Origin: Chloroflexota bacterium
Lineage (GTDB): Bacteria > Chloroflexota > Anaerolineae > Promineifilales > Promineifilaceae
Reading direction: 5' to 3'
DNA: 64,000 nucleotides
Assembly (NCBI GenBank): GCA_014584575.1
Contig: JACTMP010000022.1
Coordinates: forward strand, 1-64,000
A program made the position numbers and the translations under genes. Numbering within the stretch: the stretch's first letter is position 1; every line of letters begins with the position of its first letter. This document shows positions 36,609-45,392 of the stretch, piece after piece. The notes beneath the pieces are model-generated. The model was given only the letters and a program-made list of their open reading frames with translations, made no database searches and was not told where the DNA came from.

Positions 36609-39125
36609 ATGGAAATCGGAACAGTCAAACAAATAAACATAGATGAAGAAGTACGCGAATCGTACCTCAGCTACGCCATGAGCGTCATCGTTTCGCGGGC
36701 GCTGCCCGACGCCCGCGACGGCCTCAAACCTGTGCAGCGGCGCATCCTCTACGCCATGTATGACATGGGCCTGCGCCCCAACACCGCCTACAAAAAATCC
36801 GCCCGCGTTGTCGGCGAAGTGCTGGGTAAATATCACCCCCACAGCGACCAGGCCGTGTATGACGCCATGGTGCGCCTGGCCCAGGACTTCTCGCTGCGCT
36901 ACACGCTGGTAGACGGGCAGGGCAACTTCGGCTCCATTGATGGCGACGAAGCCGCCGCCATGCGCTACACCGAAGCCCGCATGACGCAAATGGGCCATGA
37001 CATGCTGGCCGACATTGAAAAAGGGACGGTCAACTTCAACCCCAACTTCGATGATTCGCTCAAAGAACCGGCCGTCCTGCCCGCCACCATCCCCAACCTG
37101 CTGGTTAACGGCTCGTCGGGCATTGCCGTGGGCATGGCCACCAGCATCCCGCCGCACAACCTGGGCGAAGTGATAGACGCCCTCACCTACATGCTCGATA
37201 ACTGGGCCAAACTGGACGATATTTCCGTGGCCGACCTGATGCGCTTCATCAAAGGGCCAGACTTCCCCACCGGCGGACTGGTCTTCCGCTATCGGGACGT
37301 GAAGGGAGTAGAGAATGACGCTCTGTCCAGCGCGTATGCTACCGGGCGCGGCCATGTGACGGTGCGCGCCAAAGCGCACGTGGAAGAGATGGGGCGCAAT
37401 AAATCCCGTATTGTCATTACCGAACTGCCCTATCAGGCGAACAAGACCAATTTGCTGGGGCGCATTGCCGACCTGCACCGGGATGGCAAGATTGAAGGGC
37501 TGACCGATTTGCGCGATGAGTCGGATCGCAACGGGATGCGCATCATTATCGAAACCACGCGCACGGTGGAGCCGGAGGCGGTGCTGGCGGCGCTGTTTAA
37601 CCTGACGCCGCTGCAAAGCACTTTTAGCATTTCCCTGCTGGCGTTGGTGAATGGCGAGCCGCGGGTGCTGACGCTGAAACAGGCCTTGCGGGTTTATCTG
37701 GAACACCGCCTGGAAGTGATTCGCCGTCGAAGTGAACATGACCTGGCCAAAGCGCAGCGGCGGGCGCACATTTTGGAAGGGCTGCTCAAGGCGCTGGATC
37801 ACCTGGACGAGGTGATTGACACCATCCGGCGCTCGCGGTCGGCCGAGACGGCCCATGCCAATCTGATGAAGAAGTTTGCCCTGTCCGAAGTGCAGGCGCA
37901 GGCGATTTTGGATATGCAATTGCGGCGGCTGGCGGCGTTGGAACGGCAGAAGATTCAGGAAGAGCATAAGGAGCAGAAGCAGCTCATTAAATTTTTGGAA
38001 CGGCTGTTGGCGAATCCGGGCATGATGCGGGAGACGATTAAGGAGGAGTTAACGGCCGTGAAAAGCCAATACACCGACATCCGCCGCACCCAAATTGTGG
38101 ATGGCATGGATAGCAAAGTGATTACGGCCACCGACCTGCTGCCGAAAGAAAATGTCTGGGTGATGGTCGGCGAAAAAGGGACAATTGCCCGTACCACCTC
38201 GCCGGAAATGGTGAAAATCCCCCTGAAACCAAAGGAGCAACCCATGGCCCTGCTGGCGGCTAATACGCAGGATATTTTGTACCTGTTTGCTGCCGACGGC
38301 CGTGCCGCCAGCCTGCCCATCTACCAGCTACCCCAGGCCACCGAATTGGGCGTAGGCACCCATTACGCCGACATGACCGGCTTCACCCGGCGTGACCATT
38401 TGGCGGCGGCGTTGGTGCTGCCGGTGGGCATGGATGGCTACCTCTTCCTGACGACGCTGGCGGGGGTGGTGAAGCGGGTGCGGGTGGAAGATTTGCCCGG
38501 CATCACCACCGCGCCGTTTACGGTGATGAATGTGCCTGATGGTGACTCGTTGGGTTGGGTGCGGCTGACGGACGGCCGTCAGGAAATGTTGCTGGCTACG
38601 GCTAACGGTCAGGCGATCCGCTTCCAGGAAGAGGAGGTGCGGCCGATGGGGCTGCCTGCGGGTGGCGTCATGGGAATCAAACTGGCGGATGAAGCCGATG
38701 GTGTCATCGCTGCCGAAGTGGTAGAGCCGGACGGCTACTTGTGGAGCATTACCGACAATGGCATGGTGAAGGCATCGCCCATGAGTGAATACCCGACGCA
38801 GGGGCGGCATGGGGCGGGGGTGATTAACGTGCGGCTGCCCAAAGAGGCGGCGGAAGTGGTGGCGGCCGTTATCTGTGCGGAGAAAACGGAACTATTGGTG
38901 ACAACGGGCATTGGCTCAACGAAAAAGGTGCCGCTGAGCGCGGGCGCAGTGGGGGCGCGGTCGCTCAAGCCGCGCCCGGTGGTGACGGTGGGTGAGCGTA
39001 ACCAGATTACTGGCGCGCTGCGGATTATGGAACGGCCGGAAGTGAATGGGGATGAGGGAGAGACGGCCGTTGTTCCCCAACAGTTGGCGCTGCTGCCCGA
39101 TAAACCGGCCAAAAAGAAGAAATAG
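36609..39125 (+). CDS. gyrA: DNA gyrase subunit A (or topoisomerase IV subunit A)
   Basis: An 838-residue type IIA topoisomerase breakage-reunion subunit with catalytic Tyr120 (MRYTEARM) and six C-terminal beta-pinwheel repeats. The place of the GyrA box reads QGRHGAG instead of QRRGGKG-like, so gyrase versus topo IV is not certain. The quinolone region reads [10 protein letters not shown], with Ser79 and Gln81 replacing the Gly and Ser of E. coli GyrA (81 and 83). The C-terminus is a short Lys tail. No gyrB is adjacent. Confidence 0.93.
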   Translation: MEIGTVKQINIDEEVRESYLSYAMSVIVSRALPDARDGLKPVQRRILYAMYDMGLRPNTAYKKSARVVGEVLGKYHPHSDQAVYDAMVRLAQDFSLRYTLVDGQGNFGSIDGDEAAAMRYTEARMTQMGHDMLADIEKGTVNFNPNFDDSLKEPAVLPATIPNLLVNGSSGIAVGMATSIPPHNLGEVIDALTYMLDNWAKLDDISVADLMRFIKGPDFPTGGLVFRYRDVKGVENDALSSAYATGRGHVTVRAKAHVEEMGRNKSRIVITELPYQANKTNLLGRIADLHRDGKIEGLTDLRDESDRNGMRIIIETTRTVEPEAVLAALFNLTPLQSTFSISLLALVNGEPRVLTLKQALRVYLEHRLEVIRRRSEHDLAKAQRRAHILEGLLKALDHLDEVIDTIRRSRSAETAHANLMKKFALSEVQAQAILDMQLRRLAALERQKIQEEHKEQKQLIKFLERLLANPGMMRETIKEELTAVKSQYTDIRRTQIVDGMDSKVITATDLLPKENVWVMVGEKGTIARTTSPEMVKIPLKPKEQPMALLAANTQDILYLFAADGRAASLPIYQLPQATELGVGTHYADMTGFTRRDHLAAALVLPVGMDGYLFLTTLAGVVKRVRVEDLPGITTAPFTVMNVPDGDSLGWVRLTDGRQEMLLATANGQAIRFQEEEVRPMGLPAGGVMGIKLADEADGVIAAEVVEPDGYLWSITDNGMVKASPMSEYPTQGRHGAGVINVRLPKEAAEVVAAVICAEKTELLVTTGIGSTKKVPLSAGAVGARSLKPRPVVTVGERNQITGALRIMERPEVNGDEGETAVVPQQLALLPDKPAKKKK

Positions 39126-39194
39126 CCGGGTTGAACAAATGGCGGTACAATGCGCCAGATTTTACACATGAAATGATGATGTGATGCTTCGGTG

Positions 39195-39273
39195 GGTGGC
39201 AGGTTGCATGTGGTAAGTGGCAAGTAATTCTGGGGAATGCTACTTGCCACCTGAAACTTGCTACTTGCCACTA
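39195..39273. repeat. CTTGCCA-family inverted tandem repeat
   Basis: GTGGTAAGTGGCAAGTAATTC pairs with GAATGCTACTTGCCACCTGAAACTTGCTACTTGCCAC. It is built like the other short-unit inverted repeats but with its own word. It fills the gyrA to cold-shock gene gap, 12 nt before the next start. Confidence 0.7.
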
Positions 39274-39286
39274 AGAGAGAGAGACA

Positions 39287-39763
39287 ATGAGCTATAAAGA
39301 CCAGTGGGCGACAAAAGAGAATGGGGAACAGTTTTTATTTACAGTGGAGATGCAGCGGCGGCTGGAGGCGGCTGGGTTGCCGGTGGAACCGGCGTCGTTG
39401 TCACAGTTGACGGAGCGGGTGGCGGTACGGCCGTCGTACTCCGCACCACCGCCGCCAAGACAACAAAGTCATGATCACGGCGATGACACGGACACAACCT
39501 TTGCCGAACCGCTGACAATTCAGATCGATCCGCAAACGGGTAAATATCTGGGGCGGCTGAAGTGGTACAACGTGAAAAAAGGATACGGTTTTCTGGTACG
39601 GGGTGCGGGTGAAGAAATTTTCTTCCACAAGAGCAGCACCGTAGGCGACCCTGAAGAATTGCAGGAAGGGCAGTGGGTTCTTTATGACGTAGAAGAGACC
39701 CGTAAAGGGTTGGAAGCCACCGAAATTGAGCCTTATGAGGGCGACACCAGTTTGATAGCATAA
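39287..39763 (+). CDS. Cold-shock-domain protein with N-terminal extension
   Basis: A 158-residue protein. Residues about 88-152 are a cold-shock domain (GRLKWYNVKKGYGFL, EEIFFHKSS), the OB-fold that binds single-stranded RNA or DNA. The first 85 residues are an extra helical and Pro/His/Asp-rich part not present in the usual 70-residue Csp. GAGAGAGA lies before the ATG as a ribosome binding site. A strong terminator follows the stop codon directly. Confidence 0.9.
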   Translation: MSYKDQWATKENGEQFLFTVEMQRRLEAAGLPVEPASLSQLTERVAVRPSYSAPPPPRQQSHDHGDDTDTTFAEPLTIQIDPQTGKYLGRLKWYNVKKGYGFLVRGAGEEIFFHKSSTVGDPEELQEGQWVLYDVEETRKGLEATEIEPYEGDTSLIA

Positions 39764-39790
39764 AAAAAACGGCCATTTGGCCGTTTTTTT
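39764..39790. terminator. Bidirectional rho-independent terminator
   Basis: AAAAAAACGGCC and GGCCGTTTTTTT around an ATTT loop, between convergent genes. It serves the cold-shock gene and, on the other strand, the end of the membrane protein gene, whose stop lies inside it. Confidence 0.9.
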
Positions 39791-40406
39791 ATACCATACC
39801 AAACACGTGCCGTTTTAACTCAAACACATCCTCTGGCATCACATCGGGGATGATGAGCGCACCGCCCACTTTGGCCGTGCCTTCCACAAATTGATACGCC
39901 ACCAGACTGATGTAAATATCACGTGCGCCGGTGAAAAATTGAAAGACGCGCCAAAAGAAACTTTTAGACCAGTTGGGGTCTACCACCTGGGGCAGCCCTT
40001 TTAGCTCAATGTTATCCGCCAGGGGGAAACCGTTTGGCTGCGGGATGGAGACGATAAAACGGGCATTGGTCTTTTGCAGCCGGTATTGCTGGTAGATGAT
40101 GCGCTGGTACAAGGCCAGTAAAAAGAGGCTGCCAAAAAGGAAGGCGGGAATAAAGGCAATACCCCAATGGTAGTTTTGGGTGGCGGTGAGGACGGCCGTG
40201 ATAAATGTCACCACCCCCGCCAACAGCAAAAACCAGCCAAACCGGTCAATCAGCAATCGCCCTAAAATATCCCGATACCAGGCCAGATGTATTTCCAATT
40301 GCAGTTCCTCGCCCGGCATGAGCCGGTCTTCCAGATCGCTGGGCTTAAACGAATCCTGGATATTGGTCAAAGAAGCCGAGAAATCCCAATATCTGTGAAT
40401 AGGCAT
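39789..40406 (-). CDS. Predicted membrane protein with PH-like region
   Basis: A 205-residue protein. Two adjacent hydrophobic helices lie at about 56-76 and 82-104, and soluble beta-like segments lie on both sides. The layout (helical hairpin flanked by a soluble N-terminus and a beta-rich C-terminus) resembles bacterial PH-domain membrane proteins. The family is not recognised with certainty. It is co-directional with the LysM gene upstream, separated by a CGATTAC-like repeat. Confidence 0.7.
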   Translation of the reverse strand: MPIHRYWDFSASLTNIQDSFKPSDLEDRLMPGEELQLEIHLAWYRDILGRLLIDRFGWFLLLAGVVTFITAVLTATQNYHWGIAFIPAFLFGSLFLLALYQRIIYQQYRLQKTNARFIVSIPQPNGFPLADNIELKGLPQVVDPNWSKSFFWRVFQFFTGARDIYISLVAYQFVEGTAKVGGALIIPDVMPEDVFELKRHVFGMV

Positions 40407-40419
40407 AATTTGTGACCCG

Positions 40420-40472
40420 TGAGGCGTAACCCATGAATCGTAATCCGAAGTCCGATCACGGATTACCGATTA
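40420..40472. repeat. CGATTAC-family repeat, degenerate
   Basis: GTGAGGCGTAACCCATGAATCGTAATCCG pairs with CGGATTACCGATTACGG. This is a related word to the repeat at 22887. It lies between the PH-like and LysM genes. Confidence 0.65.
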
Positions 40473-40477
40473 CGGCT

Positions 40478-41017
40478 CTACGACGTGGGTATCAGTAAAA
40501 CCTGCCCCGGATGGATGATATGGTTGGTCAGGCCATTGACCGCCATAATCTCATTGACTGTGGTGCCAAAACGGGCGGCGATACTGTACAGGGTATCGCC
40601 GGCCACAACCACATATTGCACTGTGCCAGGTGTACCGCCGCCACTTTGCGGGGGCACACCGCCGCCGCTGGTGGGCGGCGTGACGATGATGACAACCGGC
40701 GGTTGGGTGGGGGCCGGCGGTACGCTACTGCTTGAACTGCTGGTGTCCAGGGCTGAGTTAATAATGGCTTCAGTGGAATTAACAAAGGAATCAAACTCAC
40801 CATCTGTGGTGGCTTGTAGGCGTTCATTGGCCCAGGAAAAGACAAAGGTGTCTACCAGCCAGCCGACAAAAAATAGCGTGACCAATATGCCCACGAAATA
40901 AATGATAAGCTGAGCCAGTTTGAAATCTTTGATTGGCCCCTGTTTGAACAACAGGAAAACAATCAACATACCACCCAAAATAAGGGGTAAAAACCTTAAC
41001 AGTTGTAAGAGATCCAT
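40478..41017 (-). CDS. Membrane-anchored LysM-domain protein
   Basis: A 179-residue protein with two N-terminal membrane helices (about 8-24 and 36-60), a Ser/Pro/Gly-rich linker and a C-terminal LysM domain (about 135-178, [29 protein letters not shown]). LysM binds N-acetylglucosamine in peptidoglycan. It is next to a cell-wall hydrolase gene on the same strand, which supports a cell-envelope role. AAAGGAG lies upstream of the ATG. Confidence 0.87.
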   Translation of the reverse strand: MDLLQLLRFLPLILGGMLIVFLLFKQGPIKDFKLAQLIIYFVGILVTLFFVGWLVDTFVFSWANERLQATTDGEFDSFVNSTEAIINSALDTSSSSSSVPPAPTQPPVVIIVTPPTSGGGVPPQSGGGTPGTVQYVVVAGDTLYSIAARFGTTVNEIMAVNGLTNHIIHPGQVLLIPTS

Positions 41018-41065
41018 GATGTTCTACTCCTTTGAAATGTACTTCCTGGTTAAATTCATTGGCCG

Positions 41066-42349
41066 TCAAGGCAGAAAATCCCTGGGGTCAACAAATGTAT
41101 CGTTTACTTTGTCAAAAACGGTGTAGTGGACGTGGGGGCCGGTGGCAATGCCTACCGCGCCCATCACGCCGACGGCCTGCCCTTGCCGGACGCGCCCTTC
41201 GGCCACAAAGTAGGTGCGGGCGTGCAACAGCCAGACAATCCACTCGTCGTTTTCTATGCGGATGGTGCTGTTATACCACTGGTCGGTATAAGTGGTCAGG
41301 TCGCCGGAAATGGGCGCCTGCAATACGGCCGAACTATTGCTGCTGGAAATATCTATGCCCGGTAGGCCATAGCTGCATCCGTGTACATCCTGGGTCAAAA
41401 TGGGGGATTCGCTGACGGGGTTGAGGCGCGGGCGCAGCGACGGCCGTCCCACAATGTGCGCCTCACCCAAACAATCGGCGTCCGGCATGGCCCGGTAGGC
41501 GGGGAAGTCCATACTCACTTCACGGCCGTCTACGCCGCCCAGCAAATCCACAAAAAACTGGCTGGTCAGGTCATAAAATTGCAGGCTGATGTAGAGCATG
41601 GTGAGGGCAAACGGCCGTTCCTCTACGTCCAACTGCCCCGTAATCAGGCTTTGGAACGCCAGGTGCGCCGGCCAGGCGCCCAACGTTTTCATCACCACCG
41701 TACCCAATTCAATATCGCTGTACACCATGTTCGTGTGAGCGGCGTCATACAGGTTCATCACATAGGCCGATTGGTTCGCGTCCAGCCGCTGCGCCGCACC
41801 CATGCCGGCGTTATAAGCAAAATAACATTTTTTAATCGTTTCCGGGTCTTGGGTGTAATAGGTGATCTCCGGGCAGCGCTTTTTGAATTCCTCTGCCCCA
41901 ATTTGCAGTTGTTCCCGCACTTCCCGGTCAGAGATGGGGCCAGGCGTGAAACAGGGGCGCGACCCGGAGCGCACCAGGTCATACGCGCCCATAATGCCGG
42001 TGCAGTTAGCGGGATTGACAGCCAGCATACTGTTTTCCTTGAACCACAACACCAGCGGTACCTCACGGGGAATATCCACCGAACGGGCAATACTGTCGGC
42101 AATTGGCGCCCACTGCACGGCCGTTGCCTGAATATCTCTGGGTAAATCATACTGCGCATTCATATACATCTGGCTGCCCACCAGCAGCCCGGTCCCCAGC
42201 AGCAGCAACAAGACCGTGTCATAAATGCCCCGGGTAAACCCAAAGGCCATCACCTGTTTGTTGATGCCCAATAAAGGCCATACCTGCTGCTGCCACCAGA
42301 CAACCAGCCGATTTTGCAGCAGGAGCAGCGCCTCTAACAAAGGAGACAT
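41066..42349 (-). CDS. Membrane-anchored lytic transglycosylase-like and M23-like protein
   Basis: A 427-residue protein. One membrane helix lies at about 40-60. A goose-lysozyme/SLT-like region follows (about 80-190), with Glu in WFKENSM and the AYNAGMG motif. The C-terminus is an M23 (LytM) fold with GIDIS, LLHAR and HVHYTVF. The His that normally precedes GxD is Leu here (LPGID), so one zinc ligand seems missing and this domain may be inactive or only bind wall. Two wall-targeting folds in one protein next to a LysM protein suggest cell-wall remodelling. Confidence 0.83.
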   Translation of the reverse strand: MSPLLEALLLLQNRLVVWWQQQVWPLLGINKQVMAFGFTRGIYDTVLLLLLGTGLLVGSQMYMNAQYDLPRDIQATAVQWAPIADSIARSVDIPREVPLVLWFKENSMLAVNPANCTGIMGAYDLVRSGSRPCFTPGPISDREVREQLQIGAEEFKKRCPEITYYTQDPETIKKCYFAYNAGMGAAQRLDANQSAYVMNLYDAAHTNMVYSDIELGTVVMKTLGAWPAHLAFQSLITGQLDVEERPFALTMLYISLQFYDLTSQFFVDLLGGVDGREVSMDFPAYRAMPDADCLGEAHIVGRPSLRPRLNPVSESPILTQDVHGCSYGLPGIDISSSNSSAVLQAPISGDLTTYTDQWYNSTIRIENDEWIVWLLHARTYFVAEGRVRQGQAVGVMGAVGIATGPHVHYTVFDKVNDTFVDPRDFLP

Positions 42350-42481
42350 AATGTTTCCATTATGCCTGATATTACGTCAAGTTGCAAGCGTTATGTCGAT
42401 TAAATGGGGGGGAGAAAAGGAGTACTTGTACAAGAGTGGGCCGCAGGTGAGAGGTTACAGACAACCTCTGGTTGTCAATGA

Positions 42482-42850
42482 CTATAGGCTACAGGTTTTC
42501 AATGAGACGAGGCCGCCTTCCGTAAACTGGACGTTGAGTTCATAGCCATGCAGCAGCAAAGTTCCAAGCAACGGCCGTATCCCTGTAGCCAACACTTCGA
42601 CTTCTTGTTCATGACCGTCCCATCGAATGGTTGCCACATGCACACTGACATGTATCACACTATCATCGGCCAGATTAGCCGTTACACGTCGCAGGAAAGG
42701 TAAATTTAGTTTTTGTATGGCCGTTGGCGGAAGGGTCAAATAACCAACAAAACCGGTGTCTACTGCAAATTCGATAGTCAAAGCAAGTTGGTCTGGCAAC
42801 TGGAATCCCACTTTCAAAAGCGGATGATGAGCAACTACCTGACCCCGCAT
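42482..42850 (-). CDS. Clan AA (retropepsin-like) aspartic protease
   Basis: A 122-residue protein with one catalytic motif, FAVDTGFVGYLTLP. A single motif implies dimeric action as in retroviral proteases. Its ATG overlaps the stop of the upstream 90-residue gene by one base (TAATG), so the two are coupled. Similar two-gene cassettes are common in cyanobacteria and Chloroflexi as I recall. The substrate is unknown. Confidence 0.85.
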   Translation of the reverse strand: MRGQVVAHHPLLKVGFQLPDQLALTIEFAVDTGFVGYLTLPPTAIQKLNLPFLRRVTANLADDSVIHVSVHVATIRWDGHEQEVEVLATGIRPLLGTLLLHGYELNVQFTEGGLVSLKTCSL

Positions 42851-43122
42851 TATGAATTGGCCTCTCTTAAGACACCGCCCAAGGTATAAACGGCATTGTA
42901 ACCAATCCGTAATCCATAGAGTGCGGCGCCTGGACGTTTGCGCAGCAGGCGGCGACTGGCCTCCAGGCCATCTTCATCTATCTCATATTCACCCGTTTCT
43001 ACATCAATTACAATTTGCAGGCCGGAATTTTCTGGTGTCTCTACCAGAGGGCGAATGTGCTGCTCATATAACGCCTGCCCGCGTCTATCTATCTCTTCAT
43101 TAGTCAAATATGTTTGTATCAT
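42850..43122 (-). CDS. Small partner protein of the aspartic protease
   Basis: A 90-residue acidic, helical protein without membrane segments (MIQTYLTNEEIDRRGQALYE start). The ATG at 43122 has GGAG about 8 nt upstream; a GTG extension to 43134 is possible. It is coupled to the protease gene by a 1-nt overlap, which suggests a joint, perhaps antitoxin-like or regulatory, role. I do not recognise the family. Confidence 0.72.
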   Translation of the reverse strand: MIQTYLTNEEIDRRGQALYEQHIRPLVETPENSGLQIVIDVETGEYEIDEDGLEASRRLLRKRPGAALYGLRIGYNAVYTLGGVLREANS

Positions 43123-43160
43123 GTCATGCTCCACACAAGGAATCAGGAGTTGGCAAACAA

Positions 43161-44144
43161 CTATTTGCTACCTTTTCCATGCACCAGGCGGGGATCAAGG
43201 GCGTCGCGCAGGCCGTCACCGAGCAGGTTGAAGGCCAGCACAGTGAAGGAAATGGCGATACCGGGGATGAGTACCAGGTGGGGGGCGCTGAAAATCTGGT
43301 TGCGTTCCCGGCCAAGCATGGTACCCCATTCGGCCGTTGGCTCCTGCGCCCCCAACCCCAGAAATGAGAGCGCGGCCGTGTCCAGAATCGCGGTGGCAAT
43401 GCCCAGTGTGGCTAAAACGATCAGCGGTGGCAGCGCATTTGGCAAGATACGGCCGAACAAAATCCGCCAGCTACTTGCCCCCAACGCCCGTGACGCTTCC
43501 ACATAATCCGTCTCGCGCACAGACAGCACCGTCGCCCGCACCAGGCGGGCATACGCCGGTATACTGACAATGGCAATGGCCAACATCGCATTTTCCAGGC
43601 TCGGCCCCAACACAAAAACCAGGGCAATGGCCAGCAAAAAGAAGGGGAAGGCCAGAATAATATCCATGCCGCGCATGAGCAGATTATCCAGCCAGCCGCC
43701 GGCATAACCGGCGATAGCGCCAATAATGGTACCTGTTACCACCGCCGCCGTGATGACGGTAACGCCGATGCGCAAGGAAACGCGCGCCCCGTACAAGATG
43801 CGGCTGAACTGGTCACGGCCGTTGCCATCCGTGCCAAAAATATGCTGCGATTCCGTTTCCGGGCAGCCGAGCAGATGAATACAAGGCGCCTGCCTTACCT
43901 TGATCCGACCGTTTTCATTCTCAATAACGCTGGCCGGATCATAGGGGGCCAGATAGGGGGCAAACACGGCCGTGAAAACTAAAAGCCCCAACATCACCAT
44001 GCCCACCTGGGCCGAACGCTGTTTGAACAAACGGCGCAGCGTCAGCCGCCATAAGCTGTTCGACCGATAATTGTCAATATCGGCAATGTTATCGTCAGGA
44101 ATCTGAACAACCGAAGCTATGGGTTCCGAAGTTTGTGTCACCAT
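43161..44144 (-). CDS. Peptide/nickel ABC transporter permease (OppC/DppC type)
   Basis: A 327-residue inner-membrane permease with five to six helices, the N-terminal OppC_N segment, and the EAA loop (EASRALGASSWRILFGRILPNALPPL) that contacts the ATPase. It carries an extra Cys-containing loop (APCIHLLGCPETES) in the region that faces outward. Its start lies 3 nt after the OppB stop, so the two are coupled. No ATPase gene follows. Confidence 0.93.
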   Translation of the reverse strand: MVTQTSEPIASVVQIPDDNIADIDNYRSNSLWRLTLRRLFKQRSAQVGMVMLGLLVFTAVFAPYLAPYDPASVIENENGRIKVRQAPCIHLLGCPETESQHIFGTDGNGRDQFSRILYGARVSLRIGVTVITAAVVTGTIIGAIAGYAGGWLDNLLMRGMDIILAFPFFLLAIALVFVLGPSLENAMLAIAIVSIPAYARLVRATVLSVRETDYVEASRALGASSWRILFGRILPNALPPLIVLATLGIATAILDTAALSFLGLGAQEPTAEWGTMLGRERNQIFSAPHLVLIPGIAISFTVLAFNLLGDGLRDALDPRLVHGKGSK

Positions 44145-44147
44145 CTG

Positions 44148-45227
44148 TTAATCAAGCCGGATTCGTGGATCCAATATGGCGTAAGACAGATCCACAATCA
44201 GATTAAAAGCCACATATATTGCTGCAATCACCACGACAAAACCTTGAATCACCGGAAAATCACGGGCCGTAATTGCCTCATACACACTCAAACCCACCCC
44301 TGGCAAACTAAAAATCGTCTCCGTTAGCACTGCGCCGCCCAAAATAGCCGCCATTTGCAGCCCGGCAATGGTCACAATGGGCAGCAGCGCATTGCGAAAC
44401 GAGTGTTTCATAATCACCATCCGCGGCGGCAGCCCTTTGGCTTTGGCCGTGCGAATGTAATCTAACCCTAGAATTTCTAGCATACTGGAACGAGTCATGC
44501 GGGCAATAATTGCCAGCGGGATAGTTGCCAGGGCGATGGCCGGCAAAATGAGATGCCGGAGTGTATCTTTGAGTACGAGCCAATCTTTGGTCAATATGGA
44601 GTTCAAAATATACAACTTGGCAATAAACTGATACAAGTAAAACTTGCCGGTATTTGGCTCTACCGCCAGTTCATAATAGACAAAAAAAGGTGTGGGCGTT
44701 ACACCCGGCGAGAGCCGACCCGAAGGGGGCAGGGAAAACGGTGTATCCCGCAGCACAACGGCAAAGAGATAAATGAGTAGCAGCCCCAGAAAAAAGACCG
44801 GCAGCGAAACCCCAAGGTTAGCGCCAAACATCGTGGCTACGTCTATAGCTGAATTGCGGCGCACGGCAGAGATAATGCCCAGGGGGATACCGACCACCAG
44901 CGCCAGCGTCATCGCCGCCACACCTAACTCAATGGTCATGGGCAGACGCTCGGCCAACATCAACAGCACCGGTCGCTTGAAACGGATTGAATCACCAAAA
45001 TCGCCACGTAGCATATTAGACATGTAAATGGCTAACTGGACAGGCACCGGTTGATCTAAGCCATGAATTTTTGTAAAACGCTCACATGTTTCTGCCGTGG
45101 CCTTTTCCCCCAGAATAGATTTGCAGGGGTCACCCGGCACGGCCCGCGCCAGGAGGAAAACTACTACCAGAATAGCTAATAAGACTGGAATAGCTAAGAA
45201 CATGCGGCGAATGGTGTACTGGATCAT
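44148..45227 (-). CDS. Peptide/nickel ABC transporter permease (OppB/DppB type)
   Basis: A 359-residue permease with the OppB N-terminus (MIQYTIRRMFLAIP) and the EAA loop near residue 266 (YIRTAKAKGLPPRMVIMKHSFRNALLPIVT). It pairs with OppC to form the membrane channel. A periplasmic-loop insertion of about 45 residues (around 165-210) separates two helices. The ATG at 45227 fits the family; the longer frame adds a non-homologous stretch. No clear ribosome binding site. Confidence 0.93.
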   Translation of the reverse strand: MIQYTIRRMFLAIPVLLAILVVVFLLARAVPGDPCKSILGEKATAETCERFTKIHGLDQPVPVQLAIYMSNMLRGDFGDSIRFKRPVLLMLAERLPMTIELGVAAMTLALVVGIPLGIISAVRRNSAIDVATMFGANLGVSLPVFFLGLLLIYLFAVVLRDTPFSLPPSGRLSPGVTPTPFFVYYELAVEPNTGKFYLYQFIAKLYILNSILTKDWLVLKDTLRHLILPAIALATIPLAIIARMTRSSMLEILGLDYIRTAKAKGLPPRMVIMKHSFRNALLPIVTIAGLQMAAILGGAVLTETIFSLPGVGLSVYEAITARDFPVIQGFVVVIAAIYVAFNLIVDLSYAILDPRIRLD

Positions 45228-45239
45228 GGTTATAGGAAT

Positions 45240-45288
45240 AAGACATCCGATTTCGCCAGCTAACAGCACCAGCAAAATCGGATGTCCA
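45240..45288. repeat. GACATCCGATTT inverted repeat
   Basis: GACATCCGATTT and AAATCGGATGTC form a 12-bp stem with a loop of about 20 nt in the gap between the substrate-binding protein gene and oppB. It could act as a stabiliser or partial terminator to set the ratio of the two proteins. Confidence 0.7.
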
Positions 45289-45349
45289 CATGTACATTAT
45301 TCAGGCGTTATGACAAAATCAGCGGTTGTGTTAATGATTGATTCAAGGC

Positions 45350-45380
45350 CTGACAGGTTTTGAAAACCTGCCAGGTCTAA
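45350..45380. repeat. CCTGACAGGTTTT palindrome
   Basis: CCTGACAGGTTTTGAAAACCTGCCAGG, nearly perfect, 13 nt after the stop region of the substrate-binding protein gene. A degenerate copy lies at 10118 and an analogous palindrome at 27646. Confidence 0.8.
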
Positions 45381-45392
45381 AGAGTTGCTGGT

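Noticed and set aside
36573-37967. Long 464-codon frame opposite gyrA
   Set aside because: Composition is His/Gln/Arg-rich as expected from the antisense of a well-conserved gene; gyrA itself is certain.
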